DNA of 64,000 bases from Sphingobacteriales bacterium (GCA_016718845.1 JADKCK010000107.1:1-64000), one strand, 5' to 3'. Shown: positions 1 to 8,980, counted from the first letter of the stretch. Translations and numbers: made by a program. The notes: generated by a model from the sequence alone, not told the origin.

Positions 1-487
1 ACGAGCCAGTAATAGTAACACAAACTTGAGCAGTATCTGTACCGTAAGGTGTATTAATAACATTACTTAAAGCAATCAACAACAGGGCATGTTTGTCCAA
101 CATAATTGGCTGTTACAGAATACCAAATAATACTCATCATAAAAGTTAAAAATCCCAAAACCTCATAATTAAAACCATCAACTAAAAGGTAGTATAGTAA
201 CGTTTCCAGATCCCATGCAATAAGTCGTTATTAATTACATTGATAAGGGTAGAAGTATCAGTGTTAAATGAGTATTGTTACAGCATCATCGTTAGCTACT
301 ATAACGCAAGCTTGAGGTAACAGTTACGCAAACAGTAGCAGTAGCGTTAATTATTCCATTACTTGTGTGTAGTTAAAACAATCTTCTCCTACAAAATTAC
401 TATTAGGGCTGTAAATAATTTCAACACCTTCATTTATTGAAATACTGCCATTTTTCAGGGTCAGCAATACCAGTAATAGCAATATTT
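1..487 (-). pseudogene. Frame-scrambled continuation of the FG-GAP/PKD protein (cadherin/tandem-95-like repeats)
   Basis: No long frame is open here, but minus-strand fragments in successive frames read as one secreted-repeat protein: NGSISINEGVEIIYSPNSNF, then FVGEDCFNYT, TSNGIINATATVCVTVTSS, CVIVANDDAVT, NTDTSTLINVINND, and finally DTAQVCVTITGS at the window edge. This is the pattern of tandem-95/cadherin-like repeats (NDDAVT start, YTPNxxFVGxDxFxYT middle, ATVxVTV end). It continues the protein encoded at 488-2966. At least five single-base shifts are needed to join the pieces. The density of shifts at the very start of the window suggests poor sequence at a contig end, although gene decay is possible. 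Confidence 0.6.
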
Positions 488-1300
488 TCACCAGCTACTA
501 TCCACCTCGTAGTTGCCAGATGTGTTAAAGGTGTGTGCGGGGTTGCTGTCGTTGCTTTGTGTGCCGTCGCCAAAGGTCCAGTTGTAGTTGGTGGCGTTTT
601 GCGAGGTGTTGTTGAAGTAAACGGTTTGCCCTTGGCAGATGCTAAGGGTGTCGGTGGTGGTGGGGTAGGTGTTGAAGGCGGCAGTGGGTGGAGTAGGGGA
701 GAGCGGAGGAAGGTAAGATAAAAGGTTTTCGTACCATGCTACTTTGTTGTCGATAGACGAAGCTGAGGCGAGGTCTAAGTCGCCATCGTTGTCTAAATCG
801 GCGGTGGTAATGGATGTTGTAGTTACAACATTGGTGGTAATTACTTCTTCGGGGGCAAAAGTGCCGTTGCCGTTGTTGCTAAACCACACTATTTTGTTAG
901 CAGTAGTAAGCGGATTGCTACTTGAGTATATAGAAGCAGAAAGTACATCTATATCTCCATCATTATCCACATCAGCGGCTAATACTTTTGCGGCATGAGC
1001 AGCTTGGTTAGATATGATTTGAACATTGCCAAAAGTGTTGTCGCCATTATTGGGTATCCATGTTACAGTATTAGTGGTTACCCAAAGTATGTCTGTGTTG
1101 CCATCGTTATTTAGGTCGGCGGTATAAATACTACTTGCAAAATCAAGGTCTATATCAATATATGGTTGAGGAATAAAAGTTCCATCACCATTATTTTTGT
1201 ACCATATTATAACAGAACCATAATCAGTAACAAAAAGCAAATCTCGATAACCATCATTATCTAAGTCGGCACTATTTAGGTTTTGCATTGCTAGTACCAA
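488..1300 (-). CDS. FG-GAP/VCBS repeat and PKD-domain protein, middle fragment
   Basis: This is the downstream part of the gene that starts at 2966. It holds FG-GAP/VCBS repeats with calcium-loop signatures (SADLDNDGYRD, TADLNNDGNTD, ADVDNDGDID, TADLDNDGDLD). A proline-rich linker follows, then a PKD domain (ICQGQTVYFNNTSQNATNYNWTFGDGTQSN) that breaks off at GNYEVDSSW. The open frame begins with an in-frame TTG, but this is unlikely to be a true start. It overlaps the end of the upstream piece and continues its repeat. One extra A in the AAAA run near 1285 would account for the shift: removing it gives SNANLNSADLDND. The likely role is a cell-surface or secreted beta-propeller adhesin. Confidence 0.7.
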   Translation of the reverse strand: MVLAMQNLNSADLDNDGYRDLLFVTDYGSVIIWYKNNGDGTFIPQPYIDIDLDFASSIYTADLNNDGNTDILWVTTNTVTWIPNNGDNTFGNVQIISNQAAHAAKVLAADVDNDGDIDVLSASIYSSSNPLTTANKIVWFSNNGNGTFAPEEVITTNVVTTTSITTADLDNDGDLDLASASSIDNKVAWYENLLSYLPPLSPTPPTAAFNTYPTTTDTLSICQGQTVYFNNTSQNATNYNWTFGDGTQSNDSNPAHTFNTSGNYEVDSSW

Positions 1301-2966
1301 TGTCTATTATTTGTGAGGTTGTAAAATTACCTGTACCATCGTTTAAACGGCAATGAATAGTGCTATAATCAGGTACTGTAAAAACATCAATATCGCCATC
1401 GTTGTCTAAATCGGCAATATTAAAATCGTGTCCAAAACTTTGTGTATTGTAGACGATATGCATGGTGTTAAAATTACCTGTACCATCGTTTTCTTTCCAC
1501 ACTATTTTGCCAGTAAAATAATCACCATTGTTAATTGAATTAAGATACACCACATCTACATCGCTATCATTGTCCATATCAGCAGTATAAACCAACGAAG
1601 CACTGTAAATATTGTCGGTAATAAAGCTTGGCTCGTTAAAGGTATCATCACCCTTGTTTTTAAACCACACTAATTTATTAGGGTAGAAACCAGCAGAAAC
1701 AATGTCCATAAAACTATCGTTGTCTACATCGGCGGTGCAAACAACTCCGGGAAAAGTTAGCAATGCTTGTATAACAATTTGCTCGTTGTTAAAATTAGCC
1801 GCACCATCGTTGGTATAAGCAGCAATTTTATTATCACCAGCAGAGGCAGAAAGCACATCGGCATCGCCATCGCCATCTAAATCGGTGGCATAAACAGACC
1901 ATGCTCCAATAGCATTAGTAGTAATAATTTGTTGGCTGCCAAAGTTGCCTGTACCATCGTTTGGGTACCAAGCAATTTTATCATCATTCCACGAAGCAGA
2001 AAGTACATCGGTATCACCATCACCATCTAAATCGGTGGCGTAAACAGAATATGCTCCATTAGCATTGGTAGTAATAATTTGTTGGGTGCCAAAGTTACCT
2101 GTTCCATCGTTTGGATACCAAGCAATTTTATTATCAGCTAAAGAGGCAGAAAGTACATCAGTATCGCCATCGTTGTCTAAATCCGTGGCATAAACATCGC
2201 TTGCATAATTAGCATTGGTGGTAATAATTTGTTGGGTGCCAAAGTTGCCTGTACCATCGTTTTGATACCAAGCAATTTTATTATCATTCCTAGAAGCAGA
2301 AAGCACATCGGTATCGCCATCATTGTCTAAATCGGCGGCATAAACAGCGGTTGCATAATTGGCATTGGTAGTAATAATTTGTTGGGTGCCAAAGTTGCCT
2401 GTACCATCGTTTTGATACCAAGCAATTTTATTATCACCAGCAGAAGCAGAAAGTACATCGGTATCACCATCATTGTCTACATCGGCGGCATAAACAGAGC
2501 TTGCCACAGCAGCATTAGTAGTAATGATTTGTTGAGTGCCAAAGTTGCCTATACCGTCGTTTGGGTACCAAGCAATTTTATTATCGTTATAAGAAGCGGA
2601 AAGTACATCAGCATCGCCATCGTTGTCTAAATCGGTGGCGTAAACAGATTTTGCTCCGTTGGTATTGGTTGTAATAATTTGCTGCTCGCCAAAGTTGCCT
2701 ATTCCATCGTTTGCATACCAAGCAATTTTATTATCACTTTCAGAGGCAGAAAGTACATCTGCAAAGCCATCGCCGTTTAAATCGGTGGCGTAAACTGACC
2801 ATGGAGTGTTAATAGATTGGGTTAGGGCGTTCTGTTGCCCAAACAAGGGAGTGGGTACTTGGGCTTGTGCGGTGTTGGGGGCTGCCAAACAGAGTATTGC
2901 ACCAATTACGAGGAGGTAAAAACGGGCAAAGGGGTGCTTTGCGTTAGGGCGTTTTGTGTACATCAT
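1272..2966 (-). CDS. Secreted FG-GAP (VCBS) repeat beta-propeller protein, N-terminal part
   Basis: The protein has a signal peptide (basic start, hydrophobic core ending CLAAPNTAQA, likely cleaved before QVPTP). It then carries FG-GAP/VCBS repeats with the calcium loop DLDNDGDxDVLSAS followed by DNKIAWYxNDGxGNFG. Six or seven repeats between about 1750 and 2800 are nearly identical at DNA level with a 150-bp (50-residue) period. Later repeats are more diverged. Such propellers in Bacteroidota are surface or T9SS-exported proteins, often of unknown ligand. The frame ends at IGTSNAKPK inside a repeat and resumes in the next frame at 1300, so this is one gene with 488-1300 and the damaged 1-487 region. 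Any sorting domain would lie beyond the window. No enzyme domain is visible. Confidence 0.8.
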   Translation of the reverse strand: MMYTKRPNAKHPFARFYLLVIGAILCLAAPNTAQAQVPTPLFGQQNALTQSINTPWSVYATDLNGDGFADVLSASESDNKIAWYANDGIGNFGEQQIITTNTNGAKSVYATDLDNDGDADVLSASYNDNKIAWYPNDGIGNFGTQQIITTNAAVASSVYAADVDNDGDTDVLSASAGDNKIAWYQNDGTGNFGTQQIITTNANYATAVYAADLDNDGDTDVLSASRNDNKIAWYQNDGTGNFGTQQIITTNANYASDVYATDLDNDGDTDVLSASLADNKIAWYPNDGTGNFGTQQIITTNANGAYSVYATDLDGDGDTDVLSASWNDDKIAWYPNDGTGNFGSQQIITTNAIGAWSVYATDLDGDGDADVLSASAGDNKIAAYTNDGAANFNNEQIVIQALLTFPGVVCTADVDNDSFMDIVSAGFYPNKLVWFKNKGDDTFNEPSFITDNIYSASLVYTADMDNDSDVDVVYLNSINNGDYFTGKIVWKENDGTGNFNTMHIVYNTQSFGHDFNIADLDNDGDIDVFTVPDYSTIHCRLNDGTGNFTTSQIIDIGTSNAKPK

Positions 2967-3087
2967 AGTAGTACGTTTTTAAGTTTTTGAATGATAAAGG
3001 CTTATGGAGCAAAGTTAATGAGTTATTTTGTAATAACCAAATAAAACGAGGGGAAATGTGGAAATAGTGTTAGTATTTGGTGTGTTT

Positions 3088-3190
3088 AGCCCCCCTCCAA
3101 CTGGGGGCGAGGGTTTGGGGGGGGGGGCGGGAAAGTAAGGGTTGGTGGTTGGCCCGGGGTAGCTCCCCACGCCGGAGGGAGAGCTATCAT
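3088..3190. repeat. GC-rich extragenic palindrome remnant
   Basis: It begins with the 15-mer agcccccctccaact, which also borders the hairpin array at 24389-24681 and (inverted) occurs at 20363-20377. An 11-G run lies at 3117-3127, followed by a second GC-rich hairpin-like segment ending agctatca. This is part of the 429-bp spacer 2967-3395, which otherwise holds only the terminator at 3245-3297. Confidence 0.6.
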
Positions 3191-3244
3191 TATTTGTGCG
3201 GTTGTTTGTGTCTGCATAAACAACTATTGTAATAGTAATAGCAC

Positions 3245-3297
3245 AAAAAAAGTCCGCGTAAGTAACAGGTATGCCTGCTGCTTACGCGGACTTTTTT
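3245..3297 (-). terminator. Rho-independent terminator downstream of paaN
   Basis: There is a perfect 12-bp stem (agtccgcgtaag at 3251-3262 with cttacgcggact at 3281-3292), an inner caggtatgcctg hairpin, and flanking A and T runs. It lies about 100 nt after the end of the minus-strand paaN gene. Confidence 0.85.
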
Positions 3298-3395
3298 GTG
3301 GTGTAGATAGACAATATTATTTGGCTATTGCTTGTTTTTGATAGCTAAGGCAATAGCTTGGCGGCAGTTTAATGGGGGTGTTGGTTAAACACATC

Positions 3396-5054
3396 TTACA
3401 AAATGGCTCGGTTACCTACCCAAACAAAGCGTTTATTAACATAAGCGGGGTCGGTGAAAGAGGCGTTGCCTGCCGGATTACCGCCCGTTACATGAAAATC
3501 GGAGAAGGCGGCGTGTTGATTAACCCAAATAAAACCGGTAAGGTTAAACGACACAGGTGCAAACGCCTGGTTCATTTGGTCGGTGATGTAGGCTTTGGTG
3601 TCGGGGTTGGTGGTGTAGGCGGCGCAGGTGATAGCACCATGTTGTTCTGCCATTTGGCGGGCAAGAGCTACCGAGTGTTGGGTATCGCGGGTTTTTACCA
3701 CTACCACAATAGGACCAAACAACTCTTGTTGGTAAATATCGGTTTGGGTGGCATCAACGGCTAAAATGGTGGGGGTAATAATGCGCGAATCGGGGAAGAC
3801 GGCATCTTTTACATCGAGGGGTGCTAACACCACCGATGCACCTAAATTAACGGCATCTTGGGCGCGTTTAAGCGTATTGGGATTTTGGATAGCCCCTAAT
3901 GTGCCTGCACCCATTTTAGGGTTTAATACCAAAGCCGATACTTCGTTTTTGAGCAACTCAACAGCCGTATCGTAGTCAATTGTTTCGTTGTCGGTGGTTT
4001 TAATGCCTGTTTCGGGGATAAAGAAGTTTTGCGGAGCAGTACACATTTGCCCCGAATAGAGCGAAACAGAAAAAGCTAAGTTACGCATTACCTCGCGTAG
4101 GTCGCGGACAGAGTCGATGATAACCGAATTTACGCCTGCTTTTTCGGTAAAGGTGGTTTTGTTGGGCAATGCCTCGATATAATCGCCAAAGGCATTACCG
4201 CCTGTGTAATCGATTAGTTTTACGGCGGGGCTTTCGGCTAATTCTTTGGTTATTAAGTGGTTGCTGCTATCAACGGCAAGCTGCACGGTGTTGGCATCGT
4301 AGCCCGCTTCGGTCAGTACCTTTTGTATTTCGGCAACAAACACGGCTATTGGCAACACAGACAAAGGGTGGGGCTTAACGATAACGCTATTGCCAGTCAT
4401 AAGGTCGGCATACAAACCCGGTACGGTGTTCCAGGTAGGGAAGGTAGAGCAGCCGATAACCAAACCAATGCCTTTTGGCACGGGAGTAAAGTTTTTGTCG
4501 AGTGTAATGGCAAATTTGCCCATTGGTTTAACCCAAGTTTTTTGAGCAGGATAACGCGTAAGCTCGGCATAAGCCATAGCAATGGTTTCCATAGCACGGT
4601 CGGCGGCATGAGGACCAGATGCCTGAAACGACATAACAAACGATTGCCCTGTGGTGTGCATGGTGGCGTAAGCAATCTCGAAATAACGAGATTTAACCCT
4701 TTCTAAGCTTTCGATGAGAATGCCTGCACGCTCGTTGGGGGTGGTTTTTCGCCATTGTTCTTGGGCTGCTTTGGCGTTGGCAATTAAGGTGCTGGTGGGG
4801 GCAGTAGGGTAGCTAATGGCTAAGGCGTTGCTGGTATAAGGCGATACCTCGTCGCCGGCGGTGGCAGTGTTTCCGGTTTGTAGCAGTTGGGTAAAGGCGT
4901 TGCCCAACTGGTTTTCGAAGTCAATTTTACCTTTTTCGGCAGACTCGGCACTGTAAGCGCCGGGGTGTTCGGGGTGGTGGGCGTAAAAAGTACGCTCTTT
5001 GGTAGCTTGGATAGCTTTTTCCAAGCTGTCTTTGTGTTTTTCAAAAAAGGACAT
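3396..5054 (-). CDS. paaN: Phenylacetic acid degradation protein PaaN (aldehyde dehydrogenase family)
   Basis: 552 residues, the usual length for the PaaN branch of the aldehyde dehydrogenase superfamily. Cofactor-binding and active-site regions are visible: VIGCSTFPTWNTVPGLYADL near 199-218, GNSVIVKPHP at 221-230, a candidate general-base Glu304 in FTEKAGVNSVII, and the nucleophile Cys338 in SGQMCTAPQN. There is no signal peptide, so it is cytosolic. PaaN-type enzymes are linked to aerobic phenylacetyl-CoA ring-opening, where they oxidise an open-chain aldehyde. No other paa genes are in the window, so the physiological substrate is inferred from family alone. It stands as a single gene followed by a strong terminator. 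The start ATG matches the family N-terminus. Confidence 0.85.
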   Translation of the reverse strand: MSFFEKHKDSLEKAIQATKERTFYAHHPEHPGAYSAESAEKGKIDFENQLGNAFTQLLQTGNTATAGDEVSPYTSNALAISYPTAPTSTLIANAKAAQEQWRKTTPNERAGILIESLERVKSRYFEIAYATMHTTGQSFVMSFQASGPHAADRAMETIAMAYAELTRYPAQKTWVKPMGKFAITLDKNFTPVPKGIGLVIGCSTFPTWNTVPGLYADLMTGNSVIVKPHPLSVLPIAVFVAEIQKVLTEAGYDANTVQLAVDSSNHLITKELAESPAVKLIDYTGGNAFGDYIEALPNKTTFTEKAGVNSVIIDSVRDLREVMRNLAFSVSLYSGQMCTAPQNFFIPETGIKTTDNETIDYDTAVELLKNEVSALVLNPKMGAGTLGAIQNPNTLKRAQDAVNLGASVVLAPLDVKDAVFPDSRIITPTILAVDATQTDIYQQELFGPIVVVVKTRDTQHSVALARQMAEQHGAITCAAYTTNPDTKAYITDQMNQAFAPVSFNLTGFIWVNQHAAFSDFHVTGGNPAGNASFTDPAYVNKRFVWVGNRAIL

Positions 5055-5154
5055 GGTAATTATTGATTATTGATTGTTAATTATTGATTATGGAGATGAT
5101 TTTGCGTTGGTGTTAGTAGGGTTTGGGGCGATGATAGCCATTTTAGCAGCTAGA

Positions 5155-5367
5155 TTAGCACTGGTAGTAGCGATACTTTTATCGCTTTGCAATGTCTGTT
5201 TTCATCTATCCAAAAACAAACAGGTTTTGGGCGATGCTTGGTGTTTTAGCAGTTGGGTTAGCACTGGTAGCAGCGATACTTGTATCGCCTAAGCAATACG
5301 ATGTAGTGATGTAGCGATGTAGTGATGTAGCGAAATGTTAGCACTGGTAGCAGCGATACTTGTATGG
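5155..5367. repeat. Three copies of a hairpin-bearing intergenic repeat
   Basis: About 30 bp, ttagcactggtagcagcgat followed by acttgtatcgc, at 5155-5186, 5258-5289 and 5338-5367. The gcgatac/gtatcgc half is palindromic. A short gatgtagtgatgtagc direct repeat lies between copies two and three (about 5300-5332). These fill most of the 397-bp spacer between paaN and sucB. No gene is seen there. Confidence 0.7.
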
Positions 5368-5394
5368 CAATTGGTATTACTGGTTAAGGTGCTT

Positions 5395-5442
5395 AAAAAA
5401 AAGACCAGCAAATGGATAAGCAATACATTTACTGGTCTTTTA
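5395..5442 (-). terminator. Terminator downstream of sucB
   Basis: A 16-bp stem with one mismatch (aaaagaccagcaaatg at 5399-5414 with catttactggtctttt at 5426-5441) is flanked by an A run. That run becomes a U run on the minus-strand transcript. It starts 10 nt past the sucB stop. Confidence 0.8.
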
Positions 5443-5451
5443 TGGGGTATG

Positions 5452-6729
5452 TTAGATGTCTAAGAACAATTTAATGGGGTCTTCGAGTAGTTGTTTGATG
5501 CGTACTAAAAAGCTAACTGCCTCTTTGCCATCAATGATACGGTGGTCGTAGCTAAGGGCAAGGTACATCATGGGGCGTATTTTCACTTCGCCGGCAACAG
5601 CCATAGGTCGCTCTTGTATGGTGTGCATGCCTAATATAGCCGTTTGAGGTGGGTTGATGATAGGCGTAGATAACAACGAGCCAAAAACGCCTCCGTTGGT
5701 GATGGTAAACGTTCCGCCGGTCATTTCTTCCATTGACAGTTTACCGTCGCGGGCTTTTGTGGCAACGTTTTTAATAGCCAGTTCAATACCTTGTAAAGTT
5801 AGCCCCTCTACGTTGCGTATTACGGGCACAACCAAGCCTTTATCGGTCGATACGGCAACGGATATATCGGCATAATCGTGGTATTCGATGCTATCTTCAT
5901 CGGCTAAGGAGGCATTAACAGCAGGGAACTCGAGTAGGGCAGTGGCGGCGGCTTTTGAGAAGAAGGACATAAAGCCAAGCCCGATGCCGTGTTTTTTCTC
6001 GAAGGCTTCTTTGTATTTTTTGCGAAGGCTCATTATTTCGGTCAAATCTACTTCGTTAAAAGTAGTGAGCATGGCGGTTTGGTTTTTAGCTTCTACCAAT
6101 CGTTTGGCGATAGTTTTGCGCAGGCGGCTCATTTTTTCGCGTCGTTGGCTTCTTGCTCCGGCTTGTGGTGTTGGTGCTTGTGGTGTAGTTGTTTTTGTTT
6201 CGGGCGTGGTTATTTTTGCTTCGGGCGTAGTTGTTTTTTCTTGTGGTGCGGGTGTTTTTTGTTGTTGTTCGATGTAGATTTGTACATCTTCTTTGGTAAT
6301 TCGTCCGTCGGGACCTGTGCCTTTTATGTTTTTGGGGTCTATGTTGGCTTCTTCCAACATTTTAGCGGCGGCGGGCGATGCGTGTCCGGTGGCGTAGGTT
6401 GTTTTTGTTTCGGTGCTGGGTGTTGTTGTTGTAGTTGTTTCTACAATAGTTTTTTGTGCAGTAGGTGGTGCGGTGTTGTTAGCTGCGGCGGCATCGGTGT
6501 TTATGGTACAGATGATGCTACCCACTTTCACGTCGTCGCCTTCGTTGGCTAAAAACTGGACGGTGCCGGCTGCTTCGGCGTTTAGTTCAAAGTTTGCTTT
6601 GTCCGATTCGAATTCGCAGAGCAAATCGTCCATAGCTACTACACTTCCGTTAGGTACTACTAATCGGGATAGGGTTACTTCGGTGATAGATTCACCAACG
6701 CTGGGAACTTTAATTTCGATGATAGGCAT
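5452..6729 (-). CDS. sucB: 2-oxoglutarate dehydrogenase E2, dihydrolipoamide succinyltransferase
   Basis: 425 residues. It transfers the succinyl group from E1 to CoA in the TCA cycle. The lipoyl domain (about 1-77) carries the lipoylated Lys44 in ESDKANFEL. A Thr/Pro/Ala linker follows, then the peripheral-subunit binding domain near 113-155 (ASPAAAKMLEEANIDPKNIKGTGPDGRITKEDV), a second low-complexity linker rich in TTTPE/APTPQ, and the catalytic domain (about 195-425). The catalytic domain ends with YDHRIIDGKEAV, giving His396 and Asp400. E1 (sucA) is encoded on the same strand, but two plus-strand genes lie between them. The two therefore cannot form a simple operon. No E3 is in the window. 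Confidence 0.93.
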   Translation of the reverse strand: MPIIEIKVPSVGESITEVTLSRLVVPNGSVVAMDDLLCEFESDKANFELNAEAAGTVQFLANEGDDVKVGSIICTINTDAAAANNTAPPTAQKTIVETTTTTTPSTETKTTYATGHASPAAAKMLEEANIDPKNIKGTGPDGRITKEDVQIYIEQQQKTPAPQEKTTTPEAKITTPETKTTTPQAPTPQAGARSQRREKMSRLRKTIAKRLVEAKNQTAMLTTFNEVDLTEIMSLRKKYKEAFEKKHGIGLGFMSFFSKAAATALLEFPAVNASLADEDSIEYHDYADISVAVSTDKGLVVPVIRNVEGLTLQGIELAIKNVATKARDGKLSMEEMTGGTFTITNGGVFGSLLSTPIINPPQTAILGMHTIQERPMAVAGEVKIRPMMYLALSYDHRIIDGKEAVSFLVRIKQLLEDPIKLFLDI

Positions 6730-7161
6730 ATATTGACTGTTGTTGTTGTTAGGTAGAAAGATAGCACAGAGTTGGGCGTAGGTCGTTGTTTTGTAGGGAT
6801 AGCTACTTATTTAAGTTGGATTGAATGCTATTTGGGCGCGAAGTTACGAACTATTGGGCAATTTTTTATCTCTTAGCCCTATTAGTTTTGTAAAGATTGA
6901 TTTGTACCTTGTAAACAAAACAATAACTGCCTGATTATGTGTGCAGCAAACGGGTAATTGTTGTTGGATTTAGTTGGCACACAAGCATAAATTTGAGGCA
7001 AAGATACCCCAAAATGGCAAATAAACAAAAATAACGACTCGAAATAAGTGTTTTGTTGAAAAAAAGAGGTAACTTTGTATTGTTTAAACACGCACATTTG
7101 CATTGCTTTTTGTAAAGTAGCCTTTGTGTGTGTTATCTTAATTAGCTAAACAACAAAAAGC
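6730..7161. other. Intergenic region between divergent sucB and the OB-like gene
   Basis: A divergent spacer of 432 bp. I see no convincing gene: the minus-strand open stretch 6882-7103 has no coding character. A plus-strand -7-like box TAACTTTG lies at 7070-7077. It would give a leader of about 80 nt for the gene at 7162, but no -33 box is found at the usual distance. Confidence 0.5.
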
Positions 7162-7386
7162 ATGAAACAGAAGAAAATAATAGGCAAGATAAAGTACGAA
7201 AACCTCGAAACGGGCGTTTGGTACTTGGTAGATAAACGCTATAAAAAATGGCGGATTGACGATATTCCAACTGCATTAAAGGTCGAAGGTCTTAAAATTG
7301 AGGCTTTAGTAGAAAAGATAGCACCAACATTCTCTATTTTTATGACGGGCAGTTCGATAAAAATAGTGTCGTATACGCTGCTATAA
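7162..7386 (+). CDS. Small OB-fold-like protein of unknown function
   Basis: 74 residues, no signal peptide or membrane segment. The pattern is GKIKYENLETGVWYLVDKR, a middle DDIPTALKVEGLKIEALV, and a C-terminal SIFMTGSSIKIVSY. From memory it resembles a widespread family of 70-residue bacterial proteins with GxVxYxDLExGxWxLV, LPxxLxxxGLxVxF and SIxMxGxxVxI. That family is thought to form a small OB-like barrel. Function is unknown. It ends 43 nt before a membrane subtilase on the same strand, which has its own -7 box, so cotranscription is possible but not required. Confidence 0.7.
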   Translation: MKQKKIIGKIKYENLETGVWYLVDKRYKKWRIDDIPTALKVEGLKIEALVEKIAPTFSIFMTGSSIKIVSYTLL

Positions 7387-7403
7387 TCCCAATTTAATAA
7401 TCC

Positions 7404-7411
7404 TATTTTTG
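7404..7411 (+). promoter_or_regulatory. Bacteroidota -7 box TATTTTTG upstream of the subtilase
   Basis: It matches TAnnTTTG 18 nt before the ATG at 7430, implying a leader of about a dozen bases. No good -33 box is seen at the expected spacing. Confidence 0.45.
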
Positions 7412-7429
7412 TAACCTAAAAATACAACC

Positions 7430-8980
7430 ATGTTTGCTACACTTTACGCCTTATCGTTTATAGCGCTTGCCATTTCGATAGTACTTTGGTTTTTCTTTCA
7501 GAAAAACATACTGGGCAAGAAAATCCCACAATATTTATTTGCCTTTTCTTTGGTGTCCTATCTAATTTCGTTTGTTTTTGTAGAAGATGTACTAAGCCAT
7601 AAATTACTGTGGCTATTGCCCCGCGAGTTGTTGGGCTTGTTGGTAACTACCTATTTGTCAAAAAAAATGTCAAGCAGAGGCATTAATCACTTGTATTTGG
7701 TGGTAGGCATTATATTAGGTAGCTATTACAGCTATTACAATACCCTTAAAAGTAGTTTCGTTTCATCATCATCTGCCCCTAATATAGAGGTAGCTACTAA
7801 TGCCGAGATACTGTTTGATATTAAAAACCCCGCCGAACTTACTGAATTAACAAAGATGTTGTCGGTATATGAAGTGAAGGTAAAAAAAGCTTTCCCAGAG
7901 GTGATAAATACCGAAATTACAGAATTAGACGATTATTATGTGGTTGATGTGCCAACAAAATACGAAGGTAAACTAAACGAAATACTATCGTTGTTGCACA
8001 AAAGCGGTAAAACAGACGATGAAGAGCTAAACGAAGTGCTTTCGTTAGACCCTAACGAGCTAAAAACACAAAAACGAGCTAAATTGTTGTCTACCTCAAA
8101 TTATGCCATTAACGACCCTCATTTAGATGAACTTTGGGCATTTGACCAAATGAATTTCAAGGAGTTTTACAGCTATGTAAATACGGCTAAGATAGTACCG
8201 CAAAAAAAAGCCAAAGTTGCTATTCTCGATACAGGTGTTGATGCTAATCACGAGGACATAAAGGACAACTTTTTTTCGATAAATAGCCAATACGATATTG
8301 ATAAACAAAGCCACGGAACCCATTGTGCAGGCATTGCGGCGGCTACCTCTAACAATCAGTTGGGTATTGCATCGTTTGCTACAGCAGGTAATTTTGTGCA
8401 AGTAACCAGTATAAAAGTTTTGGACGATAATGGTATGGGTACCGAACAAAGTATCATAGCGGGCATCATAGAAGCAGCAGATAACAAGGTTGATGTTATT
8501 TCCATGTCGTTGGGTGGTCCCAAAAGGGCAGAAAAACAACGAGCTTACGATGTTGCCATTAAATATGCCAACGATAAAGGTGCTATTGTGGTAGTAGCAG
8601 CGGGCAACGAAGGGCAAAATGCTAAAAAGGTAGTTCCGGCAAGTTGCAAGGGGGTAATTACTGTTTCGGCTGTTGATAATCAGCTTAAAAAAGCTAGTTT
8701 TTCTAATTGGGTTACGGATATTAGTTATGGCATAGCGGCTCCGGGTGTAAATATATACTCTACTATCCCCAACAATCAGTACAAGTCGAATAGCGGAACC
8801 TCGATGGCAACGCCTTATGTGGCAGGTATAGTAGGCATCATGAAAGCCATAAACCCATTGCTTACTACCCAAGATGTGTATGAAATACTACATTCAACAG
8901 GTATCGAAACACAAAACACCAAAGAAACAGGGCGATTTATACAGCCTTACGAGGTGTTGAAAAAGTTTAATAATCCCTAA
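7430..8980 (+). CDS. Membrane-anchored subtilisin-like (S8) serine protease
   Basis: 516 residues. Three or four hydrophobic helices occupy residues 3-23, 34-51, about 57-76 and 87-103, so the enzyme is anchored by a polytopic N-terminus instead of a cleaved signal. A linker of about 150 residues follows, then the S8 domain from about 255. The catalytic triad is complete: Asp267 (AILDTGVDANHED), His295 (SHGTHCAGIAAA) and Ser458 (NSGTSMATPYVAG), with oxyanion Asn393 (VVVAAGNEG). There is no T9SS sorting domain, unlike the subtilase at 39.5 kb. The substrate is unknown. The gene sits alone between sucB and sucA and shares a bidirectional terminator with sucA. Confidence 0.9.
   Translation: MFATLYALSFIALAISIVLWFFFQKNILGKKIPQYLFAFSLVSYLISFVFVEDVLSHKLLWLLPRELLGLLVTTYLSKKMSSRGINHLYLVVGIILGSYYSYYNTLKSSFVSSSSAPNIEVATNAEILFDIKNPAELTELTKMLSVYEVKVKKAFPEVINTEITELDDYYVVDVPTKYEGKLNEILSLLHKSGKTDDEELNEVLSLDPNELKTQKRAKLLSTSNYAINDPHLDELWAFDQMNFKEFYSYVNTAKIVPQKKAKVAILDTGVDANHEDIKDNFFSINSQYDIDKQSHGTHCAGIAAATSNNQLGIASFATAGNFVQVTSIKVLDDNGMGTEQSIIAGIIEAADNKVDVISMSLGGPKRAEKQRAYDVAIKYANDKGAIVVVAAGNEGQNAKKVVPASCKGVITVSAVDNQLKKASFSNWVTDISYGIAAPGVNIYSTIPNNQYKSNSGTSMATPYVAGIVGIMKAINPLLTTQDVYEILHSTGIETQNTKETGRFIQPYEVLKKFNNP

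Noticed and set aside
437..998. Plus-strand open frames opposite the FG-GAP/PKD gene
   Set aside because: Low-complexity Gly/Val products antisense to a clear repeat protein.
6882..7103. 73-codon minus-strand frame in the sucB spacer
   Set aside because: No ribosome-binding context, no domain, and it covers a plausible plus-strand promoter.
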